Notes: generated by a model not told the origin, from the sequence alone. 64,000 bases of DNA from VXYL01 sp965243175 (GCA_965243175.1 OZ251532.1:3720001-3784000); one strand, 5' to 3'; counted from the stretch's first letter, positions 42,484-51,212 are shown. Translations and numbers: made by a program.

Positions 42484-43638
42484 CTAGTCGCACGCCAAGG
42501 CGGCCATGTCCACGCTTGACGCTGCGCCGGTGCCGGCCAATGAAGCGTAGATGGCGGCGTAGCGGTCGCCCATCAGGCGGCCATTGAAGAGGCGTTCGAA
42601 GCGGCGGCGGGCGTTGGCGCCGAGGCGTTCGGCCAGTTCGGGGTCTTGGTGAAGCCGGGCCATTGCCTCGCGCAGCGCGGCTGGCGAGGCGGGTTCGACG
42701 ACCAGGCCGGTTTCGCCATCGATGTTGACGTGGCTGGTGCCGGATCCGACCTCGGTGGAGACGAGCGCCTTGGCGTGCATCGCGCCTTCGAGAAGCGTGA
42801 CGCCGAACGCCTCCGAGCGCATGTACGACGGGAATACGAAGGCGCGGCTCAGTTCCAGGAGCGCCACCTTGTCTTCGTCCGAGACGCGGCCGGCGAAGAC
42901 CACGTTGGAGAGGCCGAGCCGTCGCGCTTGCGCCTTGAGTTCGCCTTCAAGGGGGCCGGCGCCGACGATCACCGCCCGGTACGGCGCACCGACCAAGGCG
43001 TCGAGCAGGATGTGCAGGCACTTGTAGTAGCGCAGCACGCCGACGAACAGGAAGAACCCCTCGCCGTAGCGCTGCCGCGCTTGTTCTAGCCGCGCCTGGG
43101 GCGGTTTCGGATAGGAGTCCGGCGTCAATCCGATAGGCACGACGTCCACGTCGTCCTTGAAGCCGCCGAGGACGTCCGAGCTCGCCAGATAGTTGGGCGA
43201 CGTGCAGACGATGCGATCCATCGAGCGCAGAAAGCGCTTCATCAAGGGCGCGTAGAGCGACGCGAGAATGCGCTGGCGCACGATGTCCGAGTGGTACGTG
43301 ACCACGCTCGGCAGGCGCACCCGGCAGGCGAAGTGCAGCAGGTCCGCGAACGGCCAGGGGAAGTGGTAGTGCACCACGTCCGCCCAACGCAGCAAGCGGC
43401 GGAACATCGGCAGCGCCTGCAAGGACATGCTGCACGAGGCGACTTCGACATCGAGCCGCGACCGGAACACCACCGCCTCGGCGCGCCGCACCACTCGCGG
43501 CTGCGTGTTCGGACTCACGCACAGCACACGGCTGCGCACCCCGTGGCGCTGCGTGTTCAGGCAAATCTGGCGGATGACCTCCTCCGCCCCGCCCTGGGTC
43601 TGTGGAAAGTAGGTGCGGTAGACGTGCAGTACGCGCAT
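42484..43638 (-). CDS. GT4 family glycosyltransferase
   Basis: A 384-residue GT-B glycosyltransferase. The N-terminal acceptor domain starts MRVLHVYRTYFPQTQGGAEE; the C-terminal donor domain has FFLFVGVLRYYKCLHILLDA, FAGRVSDEDKVALLELSRAF and FPSYMRSEAFGVTLLEGAMH (the E-x7-E motif region), ending near a GLVVEPASPAALREAM helix. Members use nucleotide sugars to build capsule, LPS or exopolysaccharide. A fragment of a close paralogue persists 2.4 kb away, next to the GT2 gene, so the sugar locus was rearranged by the intervening mobile genes. Confidence 0.92.
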   Translation of the reverse strand: MRVLHVYRTYFPQTQGGAEEVIRQICLNTQRHGVRSRVLCVSPNTQPRVVRRAEAVVFRSRLDVEVASCSMSLQALPMFRRLLRWADVVHYHFPWPFADLLHFACRVRLPSVVTYHSDIVRQRILASLYAPLMKRFLRSMDRIVCTSPNYLASSDVLGGFKDDVDVVPIGLTPDSYPKPPQARLEQARQRYGEGFFLFVGVLRYYKCLHILLDALVGAPYRAVIVGAGPLEGELKAQARRLGLSNVVFAGRVSDEDKVALLELSRAFVFPSYMRSEAFGVTLLEGAMHAKALVSTEVGSGTSHVNIDGETGLVVEPASPAALREAMARLHQDPELAERLGANARRRFERLFNGRLMGDRYAAIYASLAGTGAASSVDMAALACD

Positions 43639-43730
43639 TCGCCTTTGGTGCCGCTAGGAAAGTGCGGCGAAGCGTACACGAACGGGCGGCTTGGCGTTGG
43701 CTTCGGGTGCCGCGATGGGTCTCCGCTGAC

Positions 43731-44228
43731 TTAGCCAGCGACGGCGTACTCGTCTCCCAGCACGGCGTATGCCTCCTCGGCGCATTGCTCGTTGAGGCGC
43801 CGGTCCGTCGTCAAGTGCGACGGCACGCGAGCGGTGGTCAACGCTTCCTCGCGCTTGAGGGCATGAATCTCCCGCCATGCGTCTTCCTCGTCGAGACTTT
43901 CGAGACGCGCCCATAGGTCCCGCCAAGACAACGTCAGATCAGAACAGCTGGCCGCGGTCGCTTCCGTCAGGGCGGCGTTCGATGCTTGGCTGTGGAAGTA
44001 GGGCAACACCGCAATCGCGGCCACCGAAGCAGCGAGAGAGCCCGCCACCCAGTCCGGTGCGCCAAACAGCAACGAGGCCGCCACGCCAACCGACCCCAAG
44101 GCGACGAATGCGGTCAGGCCCATGTGCCAGCGCTGCTGTCGCGCTGCCATCGCCAAGTAGTAGCGCGAGAGACGCTCGGCGTCCAACAGGCCGTGCCAGA
44201 CTTGAGAAATGTGATGCTCGCTCGCCAT
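43731..44228 (-). CDS. Two-helix membrane protein, SLATT-like architecture
   Basis: A 165-residue protein. An N-terminal helix (HHISQVWHGLLDAERLSRYY) precedes two transmembrane helices (MGLTAFVALGSVGVAASLLF and VAGSLAASVAAIAVLPYF, about 36-57 and 61-80) and a charged C-terminal helical part (LWARLESLDEEDAWREIHAL). This layout resembles SLATT-domain proteins, predicted pore-forming effectors in nucleotide-signalled defence systems, but the similarity is architectural only and no nucleotidyltransferase gene lies next to it. The start at 44228 avoids a 24-codon extension without sequence character. Confidence 0.6.
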   Translation of the reverse strand: MASEHHISQVWHGLLDAERLSRYYLAMAARQQRWHMGLTAFVALGSVGVAASLLFGAPDWVAGSLAASVAAIAVLPYFHSQASNAALTEATAASCSDLTLSWRDLWARLESLDEEDAWREIHALKREEALTTARVPSHLTTDRRLNEQCAEEAYAVLGDEYAVAG

Positions 44229-44296
44229 GAACAGAACTTTAGGTGCGCATTGCGGCGTCGTCAACGCCAAGCAGTACCGACGCAGCTGCTCGGCCT

Positions 44297-45103
44297 TCAA
44301 TCCTCCATCAACGCCCTATGGCGAGTCCTGCCGTGTTGTCGCGCCAGAGCGCGTTCTTCTTCGCCCATGTCCGAGCGGGGGCGCGGGATCATTTCGAAGT
44401 GGCCGTAATCGTCGTGGCCTTTCACCAGGATGGCGCGGTCGCCTTCCGCCTTCGTTTGGCGCACGTCCGTGGCGCAGTAGCGGAGCACCATGCCGATGCG
44501 GCGGTCGTCGGTGCGGTTCGGCGACGAGCCGTGGACGATGCGCACTTGGTGCAGCGACATCTCGCCGCTCGCGAGCGGGGCCAGCACGGTCTTCGATTCG
44601 TCGATGGTGGTCTTCACGGCTTGGCCGCGGCTCAGCAGGTTGTCTTCGGCGTAGGTCTCCTCCTGCTCGAAGAGCTCGCCGCGGTGGCTGCCGGGGACGA
44701 AGCGCATCGGTCCGGTGTCTGGGCTGGCGTCGGAGAGCGCCACCCACGCCGTGGCGACATGGTGCGGCCAGAGGCCCCAGTAGGTGGCGTCCTGGTGGTA
44801 GGTGACGTAGGACGGCCCTGGCGGCTTGATGAACCAGTCCATCGACCAGAGCAGGACGTTCGGGCCGAGCACCGCCGAGACGGGTTCGACGATGCGCGGG
44901 TCGTGAACCAGATCCCAGGCCCAGGCGTGGGTGATCGGCAGCCCGGCGCGAGCGGCGCGTTCGGCGCCCGGCTTCGCTGCTGCCTCCGCGGCCTCCAGGC
45001 GGCCTCGGTACGCCAGCGTCTCCGCCTCGGAGAAGACGCGAATGGGGAACAGGAAGCCGTCGCGCTGGAAGCGCTCGACTTGGGCGGCGGTGAGTCCGGT
45101 CAC
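44297..45103 (-). CDS. Phytanoyl-CoA dioxygenase (PhyH) family protein
   Basis: A 268-residue Fe(II)/2-oxoglutarate oxygenase. MTGLTAAQVERFQRDGFLFP is the usual PhyH start. The iron-binding YHQDATYWGL (HxD) and distal SLHQVRIVHGSSPN with NRTDDRRIGMVLRY (Arg for 2-oxoglutarate) are intact, and MRFVPGSHRGEL is the characteristic loop. A GTG start is used. Many bacterial members hydroxylate small acids or natural-product intermediates, so the substrate is open. It is downstream of the zinc-ribbon and EthD genes on the same strand with a 55-nt gap, so all three may be one operon. Confidence 0.93.
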   Translation of the reverse strand: MTGLTAAQVERFQRDGFLFPIRVFSEAETLAYRGRLEAAEAAAKPGAERAARAGLPITHAWAWDLVHDPRIVEPVSAVLGPNVLLWSMDWFIKPPGPSYVTYHQDATYWGLWPHHVATAWVALSDASPDTGPMRFVPGSHRGELFEQEETYAEDNLLSRGQAVKTTIDESKTVLAPLASGEMSLHQVRIVHGSSPNRTDDRRIGMVLRYCATDVRQTKAEGDRAILVKGHDDYGHFEMIPRPRSDMGEEERALARQHGRTRHRALMED

Positions 45104-45158
45104 CGGATTGCTCGGCTCGGCAGCGCCATCGGGCAGTCCATCGAAAAGCAGGGTCTAT

Positions 45159-45599
45159 TCACTTCGTCGGATTCGCGAACAGCGCATCGAGCTTCCGCTT
45201 CGCCTCGCTCGCTTCCGGCGTTTCGTGGACGGGCTGCGCCTCCGCCCCGCTCTCCTCCCCCGTCGAGCCGAAGAGCGCGTTCAGATCCGCCCTCGCCCGG
45301 TGCTGGCGTTCGTTGGCGCCCTGCCGGTAGCGGTTGCTCGCCGGGCGGAAGTAGTCGCAGAAGTTGGCGCCTTCCTTGTGGACCGGCGGTTCGGCGCGTT
45401 CGTCCGCGCAGGGGCTGGTGGCGTTGGCGCGGTAGTGGCGGCACATGCGGCAGCAGTGCAGGTCCTCGAAGCACTGCGGGCAGTTCATGTGGCGGGTGAT
45501 GGGCCGCGGCAGTTCGGCGAGGGACGCATCGCAGTTCCAGCAGGTCAGCTCGCGGCCGCCTTCCCCCTGCCCCGCTGTCAATTGAGCACCCGCCGTCAC
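45159..45599 (-). CDS. Cys-rich zinc-ribbon-like hypothetical protein
   Basis: A 146-residue protein with CWNCDASL and MNCPQCFEDLHCCRMCRHYR near the N-terminus: six or more Cys in CxxC pairs, indicating a zinc ribbon, then CADERAEPP and a single FCDYF. The rest is charged and probably disordered (DLNALFGSTGEESGAEAQPV). Proteins of this type occur in gammaproteobacteria without known role. The GTG start overlaps the EthD gene stop (GTGA), giving translational coupling. Confidence 0.75.
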   Translation of the reverse strand: MTAGAQLTAGQGEGGRELTCWNCDASLAELPRPITRHMNCPQCFEDLHCCRMCRHYRANATSPCADERAEPPVHKEGANFCDYFRPASNRYRQGANERQHRARADLNALFGSTGEESGAEAQPVHETPEASEAKRKLDALFANPTK

Positions 45600-46321
45600 G
45601 GGATGCCCACCATTTCGGTTCGAGCGCGCAGCACGTGCATCCGCTCGCCGTCCACCCAGCGCTCCATGCCGTCCGGCTTGATGCGCTGCCGATAGCCGGC
45701 CCAGCCGTCGGGGTCGTGGAAGTAGAGTTCGGCCATGCCGGCGTAGGGCTCGTCGGCCGGTTCGAGGCTGTGGCTGACGGCGTAGCGGAAGCCGTCCACC
45801 GCCTGCATCGTCTCCCGCACGTTCGGCACGTGGACCTCCAGCCAGTGCTTGAAGAAGGCGTCGTAGTCGGTATCCGGTTTCGCCGTTACCAGGAAGCTCA
45901 CCTTGAAGAAGCCGGAGCGCGTCATCGGGTACGGCGCGTTCAAGGTCAGCGGTTCGGTGGACAGATGCTCGCTGCCGTCGATGACGACGTACTCCCGCGT
46001 CGCCCACGGCATGTACGGCACGGTCTTCTGCTGGAAGGTGTCGCGCGGTTCGGCGCCGAAACCCGTCTTCGGCTTCGGCAGCGCCCGTGGCCACCACAGC
46101 TGCGCCACGCCGTCCCAGGGATGCTCGCCGGAGGCATCGGCGTCGAACAGCGTGGCGACGTAGCGCGTCGCATGCAGCCGCTTGCGGGCGGCGCCGTCCT
46201 TCTGGCTCTGGATCACCGCTGGCATGTGGTTGGCGAACCAGTGGACGACCAGTTCCTCCCGGGAAGTCTCCGGCTTGCGCTTGATGAGGTACATCATCTT
46301 CGCGCCCGGCGTTTCGATCAT
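45596..46321 (-). CDS. EthD domain-containing protein
   Basis: A 241-residue protein with two EthD-type ferredoxin-like units: MMYLIKRKPETSREELVVHW (about 9-28) and FFKVSFLVTAKPDTDYDAFF with HWLEVHVPNVRETMQAVDGF (about 137-180). EthD-like proteins assist ring- or ether-degrading oxygenases or act as small enzymes or decarboxylases. Leader of the three-gene minus-strand unit with the zinc-ribbon and PhyH genes, divergent from the deacylase, which supports a catabolic role for this block. Confidence 0.85.
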   Translation of the reverse strand: MIETPGAKMMYLIKRKPETSREELVVHWFANHMPAVIQSQKDGAARKRLHATRYVATLFDADASGEHPWDGVAQLWWPRALPKPKTGFGAEPRDTFQQKTVPYMPWATREYVVIDGSEHLSTEPLTLNAPYPMTRSGFFKVSFLVTAKPDTDYDAFFKHWLEVHVPNVRETMQAVDGFRYAVSHSLEPADEPYAGMAELYFHDPDGWAGYRQRIKPDGMERWVDGERMHVLRARTEMVGIP

Positions 46322-46457
46322 GCCTTCGCCCTCGTCTGCGTTGCCTGCGGAATCTAGCCTTGGCGCTCGGGCTGGTCAATGCGCGTTCAAGGATCGCGGC
46401 GAAGCGCCGAGGCCATCTTGTGGCATAGTAGGCGAACTCAAATGGGAGGGGACCCAA

Positions 46458-48122
46458 ATGGCACATGATCTGGTCATCCGCAACGGCACCGTCGTCGACG
46501 GCACGGGCAGCGCGCCCTTCGAGGGCGACGTGGCCATCGACGGCGACTCCATCGCCGCCGTGGGCCAAGTGAGCGACTCCGGCAAGGAAGAGATCGACGC
46601 CGCCGGCCTGGTCGTCACGCCCGGCTTCGTCGATCTGCACACCCACCTCGACGCCCAGATCGGCTGGGATCCGCAGATGACGTCGGTCACCTGGCACGGC
46701 GTCACCACCGCCCTGCTCGGCAACTGCGGCGTCACCTTCGCGCCCTGCCGCAAGGAAGACCGCGAGTTCCTGGCCGGCATGATGGAAACGGTCGAGGACA
46801 TCCCGAAGCACGCCATCCTCACCGGCCTGCCCTGGGATTGGGAATCCTACGGCGGCTATCTGGACTCCATCGAGCGCCTAGGGCCGATGATCAACGTCTG
46901 CGGCCTGGTTGGCCACAGCGCCACGCGCTTCCACGTGATGGGCGAACGCGCCATCGAGGAACAGGCGACCGAGCAGGAGATCAAGGAGATCGCAGCGCTG
47001 GCGGGCGAATCCGTGGCGCAAGGCGCGCTGGGCTTCTCCGTCAACCGCCACCCCGGCCACACCCTGCCCGACCGCCGCCCGATACCAGGCACCTTCGCCT
47101 CCAAGGAAGAGATGCTCGCCATCGCCGAAGCGGTGGGCGCCCAGGGCGGCCTCATGCAGACGGTGCCGAACTTCGGCAAGGTCGAAGACGAGATGGACCT
47201 GCTCGCCGCCGAAGGCAAGTCCAGCCGCATCCTGTTCAGCGCCATCGGCGAACACCGCGAAACGCTTGATGCGAAGGTGAGCGCCATGCGCGCCGACGGC
47301 ATCGACATCACCGCGGTCACGGTGCCGCGCGCCGGCGGCGGCGTCACCGGCCTCTCCACCGGCAACTTCTGGCACACGCCGTGCTGGAACGAACTGCGCG
47401 GGATGGATCTCGAAGCCCGCCTCGAAGCCATCAAGGATGCCGATTTCCGCGCCCGGCTGGTGGCCGACGTGCGCGACCGCGAGAAGCTGAACGAACACGT
47501 GCTGAACATGTCCAAGCGCGTCTACCCGATGGGCGACGACGCCAGGCCGAACTACACGCAGCCGCGCTACGAGAGCCTCGCGGACCTCGCCGCGGCGGCT
47601 GGCGAGCATCCGGTGGAAACGTGGCTGCGCCTGACGCTGGAGAGCAACGGCAAGGCGCTCTTCCACAACCGCGCCTTCAACGTCAATCTGGAGAACCTCG
47701 AGACGCTCATCACCACCGACTGGGCGATGCCCGGCCTCGGCGATGCCGGCGCCCACGTGAGCCAGATGATCGACTCCGGCTGGGCCACCTTCGTGCTCTC
47801 CCACTGGCACCGCGACAAGGGCACCTATTCCATTCAGGAAGCCGTGCGACGCATCGCCGCGGAACCGGCGCGGGTGCTCGGCCTCTCGGACCGGGGCGTG
47901 CTCGAAGCGGGCCGCAAGGCGGACGTGAACGTCATCGACATCGACCGCCTGGAGGAACGCCAGCCCTACATCGTCCACGACTTCCCCGGCGGCGCACCGC
48001 GCTTCCAGCAACGGGCCGTGGGCTACAAGGCGACGATCTGCAATGGCCGCGTGACCCTGCGCGACGACGAACACACCGGCGTCTGCGCCGGCCAGGTGCT
48101 GCGCAACGGCCAAGCGGCTTAG
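46458..48122 (+). CDS. N-acyl-D-amino-acid deacylase family amidohydrolase
   Basis: A 554-residue amidohydrolase of the D-aminoacylase group. MAHDLVIRNGTVVDGTGSAP opens the small beta domain, FVDLHTHLDAQIGWDP gives the HxH metal site, and GNCGVTFAPCRKED carries the Cys seen in D-aminoacylases. VGHSATRFHVMG, FSVNRHPGHTLPDRR and LGDAGAHVSQMIDSGW (catalytic Asp region) follow, and the C-terminal KADVNVIDIDRL closes the fold. GGGAGGGG lies 7-8 nt upstream of the ATG. Substrates of relatives include N-acyl-D-amino acids and hydantoin-like compounds. Confidence 0.93.
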   Translation: MAHDLVIRNGTVVDGTGSAPFEGDVAIDGDSIAAVGQVSDSGKEEIDAAGLVVTPGFVDLHTHLDAQIGWDPQMTSVTWHGVTTALLGNCGVTFAPCRKEDREFLAGMMETVEDIPKHAILTGLPWDWESYGGYLDSIERLGPMINVCGLVGHSATRFHVMGERAIEEQATEQEIKEIAALAGESVAQGALGFSVNRHPGHTLPDRRPIPGTFASKEEMLAIAEAVGAQGGLMQTVPNFGKVEDEMDLLAAEGKSSRILFSAIGEHRETLDAKVSAMRADGIDITAVTVPRAGGGVTGLSTGNFWHTPCWNELRGMDLEARLEAIKDADFRARLVADVRDREKLNEHVLNMSKRVYPMGDDARPNYTQPRYESLADLAAAAGEHPVETWLRLTLESNGKALFHNRAFNVNLENLETLITTDWAMPGLGDAGAHVSQMIDSGWATFVLSHWHRDKGTYSIQEAVRRIAAEPARVLGLSDRGVLEAGRKADVNVIDIDRLEERQPYIVHDFPGGAPRFQQRAVGYKATICNGRVTLRDDEHTGVCAGQVLRNGQAA

Positions 48123-48257
48123 CGGAACGAGAGGGAGGGGCTGCTTCCGCGGTCTCTCCCTCTGGCGGAGGCGGTTCGGCGGGAGGTGTCGTCGGCTGAT
48201 CGCCAAGGCAAGTGCAATCCCTTATGCTTGACGCATTGCGCTTGGAGGAGCCGAGTC

Positions 48258-49880
48258 ATGGCTAGGAGTTCCATTTGGGCGGCCTTCGCCGCGGCCTTGC
48301 TGGCGTTCGCGCCCGTTGCGTCGGCCGCGACGTGGAGCGTGGCCGTTGTCGGGCAAAGAGCCTTTGCGACGGAGTCCGTCACGTCGGGGGATGTCGTGGT
48401 CGACTTCCAAGGCGCGCGACCACAGGTGCAGGCCAGCGTTGTTCTGACGGACGACGAAGTCGACTTGATCGATCGGAACGACACCATCGACCTGACGTTC
48501 ACGTTGGTCAACGCGAAGTTCGCCCGAGCCGTCCGCGGCAGCGCCCTGGAGCTGACTTTTCCGGGAGTCGCTCAATGCGACACGCGCGTGAGGAGCGTCG
48601 ACAGCGAAGCTGGCACCGCCAGCGCGACGTTCACTGTCGAAACCGTCCCTCGTTCCTCCGGCGACAGCGGCGACTGCGCCGTGTCGCCGCAGCCGGTCCC
48701 GCGCAATCCCAGCTTCACTCTCGCGTTGCCAGCGCTCACGGGTTTGGACAACACCAAGCCGGTACTGGCGAAACTGGCGGTGGATGCACCGGCTGGCAGC
48801 GGCTGGCCGACCTTGAGCGCAGGCGAGGAAATCTCCACGAGCCGTGTAGATGCTCAAGGCGTAGAGATAGGAAGCCTCATCAATTACGGAGAGGCGTTGC
48901 GTGTCGAAGTACTCGGCGCCGGCACTCAGAACGGCCGCTTCGTGAACGCGACGAGCTCGGAAATCGACTTGGCGGCCGGCCGCACCGGCTTCACCGCACC
49001 AGGCCGAGCCCACTTGGCCATAGTCCGGGTGGGCAGGTTGGGTGCCAACCAATGCACTAGCCGAGTCCCCCCCTATGGTGGGTTCAACTGGTGTATTCAG
49101 CAACGCGACGGCAGGCCGTTCAGTCTTGGCCGGCGGGGCGATGGTCGCGGCGACCTGAACGTCACCGTGACGGGCGACTTCCGCGCCGGCGACATGGTGT
49201 TCCTCGACCTCGACGGCGACCGAATGCCGGGATCCGGCGAGGACTTGGACTTGCAGGCCGACGGCTCGATGCAGGAGTCGTTCCGCCTCGACTACGTGGC
49301 CGGCAACCCCAACGCGCTGGACGGCGAAGCGGGCGAGCTGGACCGCGAGGAAGGCGTGGCCACCATGAATCTCTACTACCTTCCGAACGGCACGGACGCC
49401 TTGCGCCCAGGGGAGTACCGCACGACCCTCACGCTGACGACCGATAGCGCGACGGTTGCGGACAAGGTCGACTTCTACAGCGAGCGCTTAGGCAGGCGCG
49501 TTCCGTTCGAGAACAGGCACACGACGAGCTACACGCTGACCGAGGACATGCAGATCGCCTACGCGATTCCGCCGCAGCGCGCTGGCGACTCCGGCACGGT
49601 GCGCGTCAACTGCAAGGGCTCCACGCCCTGCACGCTGTACCTGGAGTGCGACGACCAGGACGGCATGTCCTACTTCAGGCAGGTGGCGGAACCGGTGCAG
49701 GGCCGTTCCACCCTGGTGCTGACCGCCGAGGATCTGAGCGACGCGCTGGACCTCGGGGAAGGCGTCTGGGAAACCGGCCGGATGTCCTGCACCATCCACT
49801 CGACCCGCGACATCTCCGTCCAGCAACTCACCCGCAGCGCCGCCGGCGTGCTGGTGAACAACACCTACGTGGACAACTAG
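48258..49880 (+). CDS. Secreted hypothetical protein, beta-rich
   Basis: A 540-residue protein with a clear Sec signal peptide (SSIWAAFAAALLAFAPVASA|A). The mature part is beta-rich, with DVVVDFQGARPQVQASVVLT, LTFTLVNAKFARAVRGSAL, an acidic FLDLDGDRMPGSGEDLDLQA segment (DxDxD, possible Ca2+ site) and paired Cys in the C-terminal third (VNCKGSTPCTLYLECDDQDG and MSCTIHSTRDIS), so disulfides are likely. GGAGGAG precedes the ATG. I do not recognise the family. It overlaps by 53 bp the convergent TlpA-like gene because that gene's tail has been extended. Confidence 0.75.
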   Translation: MARSSIWAAFAAALLAFAPVASAATWSVAVVGQRAFATESVTSGDVVVDFQGARPQVQASVVLTDDEVDLIDRNDTIDLTFTLVNAKFARAVRGSALELTFPGVAQCDTRVRSVDSEAGTASATFTVETVPRSSGDSGDCAVSPQPVPRNPSFTLALPALTGLDNTKPVLAKLAVDAPAGSGWPTLSAGEEISTSRVDAQGVEIGSLINYGEALRVEVLGAGTQNGRFVNATSSEIDLAAGRTGFTAPGRAHLAIVRVGRLGANQCTSRVPPYGGFNWCIQQRDGRPFSLGRRGDGRGDLNVTVTGDFRAGDMVFLDLDGDRMPGSGEDLDLQADGSMQESFRLDYVAGNPNALDGEAGELDREEGVATMNLYYLPNGTDALRPGEYRTTLTLTTDSATVADKVDFYSERLGRRVPFENRHTTSYTLTEDMQIAYAIPPQRAGDSGTVRVNCKGSTPCTLYLECDDQDGMSYFRQVAEPVQGRSTLVLTAEDLSDALDLGEGVWETGRMSCTIHSTRDISVQQLTRSAAGVLVNNTYVDN

Positions 49881-50814
49881 GCGGCACCAAGACGGGGCCC
49901 GCCCCTCGCACCGACCCTGGGAACACGGGCGCCTGCGTACAGGCGGCCTGCAGTCGAGACGCCTGCGCTCCCGGGGCGGCGGCAACGGACTCCTTGGCGA
50001 GTTCGATCAACCACTCGTCCAAGCGATTGGTGTGCGCCAGGATGGTCCCTTGGGGATCCACGAGAATGTAGGTGGGGAACGCTCTGATGTTCCACGCCGC
50101 CGCTACTTCGCTGGCCAAGCCGACGTGCCAGTTCGACCACGGCATGGGCTGGTCGCGCATGAAGTCGGTCACCGTCTCCAGTTCGTTGTCGACGCTGATG
50201 GAAAGGAGAGCGAACCGAGCGGGCGGCAGTTCCCCATGCAGTTCCCGCAGCTTCGGCAGCGCCTGAATGCACGGCGCGCACCAAGTCGCCCAGACATCCA
50301 CCAGAACGACCTTGCCCGCGTAGGCAGATAGGCCCTCCCGCTCCCCGTCCAAGCGCTTGCCGCCGGCTTCCGGCAGCGTTCCGCCAGCGGTCGCGTGGTC
50401 GAGGCGAAAGAGCAGTTCGGCTTCCACGTCCGCGAAGGTTCCCGTCAGCATCGTGCCGTCCGCGGCGAGCCGTGCTTGCGGGAACTCCTCCTCGGCCACG
50501 CCGTCGCTCAAGCCGGCGATGACTTGCTGAGCGCGCTCCCGCAAGCGCTCGCGTTCTTCAGCGAGCGTCGTCCAGGCGTTGGCCTGCTCGATCAAGTTGA
50601 CGGCCAAGTGGTAGCGCACCGTGGCCTTCTGGACCGGCTCCGCAGTGCGGGCGACGACGGCTTCGAGCGCGTCGCTGTCCAAATCCTCGTAGTCCTGCAC
50701 GGTCTGCCGGTTCTCGTCGTCCGCAACGGTCTCGCCTCCATCGTCGCTCGGGCCGCAGGCACCGATCAGCAGCGCCAAGCCCGCCAGAAGCGGACCTCGG
50801 ATCGACGTCCACAT
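49828..50814 (-). CDS. TlpA-like thioredoxin-fold lipoprotein
   Basis: A 328-residue lipoprotein with lipobox LLIGAC (about 16-21) and a C-terminal thioredoxin fold: VVLVDVWATWCAPCIQALPK (CxxC), LLSISVDNELETVTDF and IRAFPTYILVDPQG (cis-Pro). It would reduce periplasmic disulfides, as TlpA/ResA do. AAGGAG lies 7 nt before the ATG. The fold should end near WLIELAKESV; the last about 50 residues (APGAQASRLQAACTQAPVF then a Cys/Arg-rich tail) are translated from a dispersed palindromic repeat and beyond. The original stop was evidently displaced. Confidence 0.88.
   Translation of the reverse strand: MWTSIRGPLLAGLALLIGACGPSDDGGETVADDENRQTVQDYEDLDSDALEAVVARTAEPVQKATVRYHLAVNLIEQANAWTTLAEERERLRERAQQVIAGLSDGVAEEEFPQARLAADGTMLTGTFADVEAELLFRLDHATAGGTLPEAGGKRLDGEREGLSAYAGKVVLVDVWATWCAPCIQALPKLRELHGELPPARFALLSISVDNELETVTDFMRDQPMPWSNWHVGLASEVAAAWNIRAFPTYILVDPQGTILAHTNRLDEWLIELAKESVAAAPGAQASRLQAACTQAPVFPGSVRGAGPVLVPPSCPRRCCSPARRRRCG
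49917..49974. repeat. Dispersed palindromic repeat, copy A
   Basis: A 58-bp element starting CTGGGA and ending TCCCGG, with an inner hairpin GCCTG-CGTA-CAGGC and the block TCGAGACGCCTGCGCTCCC shared with the copy at 63859-63910. It lies in the 3' tail of the TlpA-like gene and contributes about 19 residues to it. Confidence 0.75.
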
Positions 50815-50926
50815 GGTTCGTCTCCTTTCTGCGGTTTCGCCAACGATGCGCCCGTTCACAAAGGCCGGCAAGTGCTCCGGCAAGGCTTGTGCTGGTGGCG
50901 CCAGGAGTCGCATGGCGTACTGAGCG

Positions 50927-50946
50927 CGAACGCTATAATGAGTTCG
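50927..50946 (+). promoter_or_regulatory. hicA promoter -10 with flanking inverted repeat
   Basis: A perfect TATAAT (50934-50939) is flanked by CGAAC (50927-50931) and GTTCG (50942-50946). The -35 is poor (CATGGC region), which would allow tight control. The inverted repeat centred on the -10 is a good candidate site for a HicB dimer; hicA starts 51 nt downstream of the -10. Confidence 0.5.
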
Positions 50947-50989
50947 GGCAGCGCTGATCCTCAGGCGATCCGATGCAAGAAGGGGCCCC

Positions 50990-51199
50990 ATGGACAGCCG
51001 CAGGATCATCAGGAGATTGAAGGACGACGGTTGGACCGAGGCGAGCCATAGGGGTAGTCATCGCAAGTACAAGCACCCCAACGCCAAACGCCATGTCGTC
51101 GTCCAGCACCCGAGCAAGGACATACCGGTCGGGACGTTGAGGAACATCTACAGGCAGGCCGGCTGGCACTGGCCCGACGACACCGGACAAAGCGGATAG
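50990..51199 (+). CDS. hicA: HicA-type mRNA interferase toxin
   Basis: A 69-residue double-stranded RNA-binding-fold toxin: MDSRRIIRRLKDDGWTEASH contains the N-terminal helix, RGSHRKYKHPNAKRHVVVQH carries the catalytic His (GSHRKY), and VGTLRNIYRQAGW ends the fold. HicA cleaves mRNA and tmRNA. AAGAAGGGG is the ribosome site. HicB follows 13 nt downstream. This is a complete pair, in contrast to the orphan HicB-like genes at 1803 and 15833. Confidence 0.93.
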   Translation: MDSRRIIRRLKDDGWTEASHRGSHRKYKHPNAKRHVVVQHPSKDIPVGTLRNIYRQAGWHWPDDTGQSG

Positions 51200-51212
51200 A
51201 CAGGAGGTCCAC

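Noticed and set aside
43654..43926. Small ORFs in the spacer between the GT4 gene and the two-helix membrane protein
   Set aside because: They overlap known genes in other frames and show no family features or ribosome sites.
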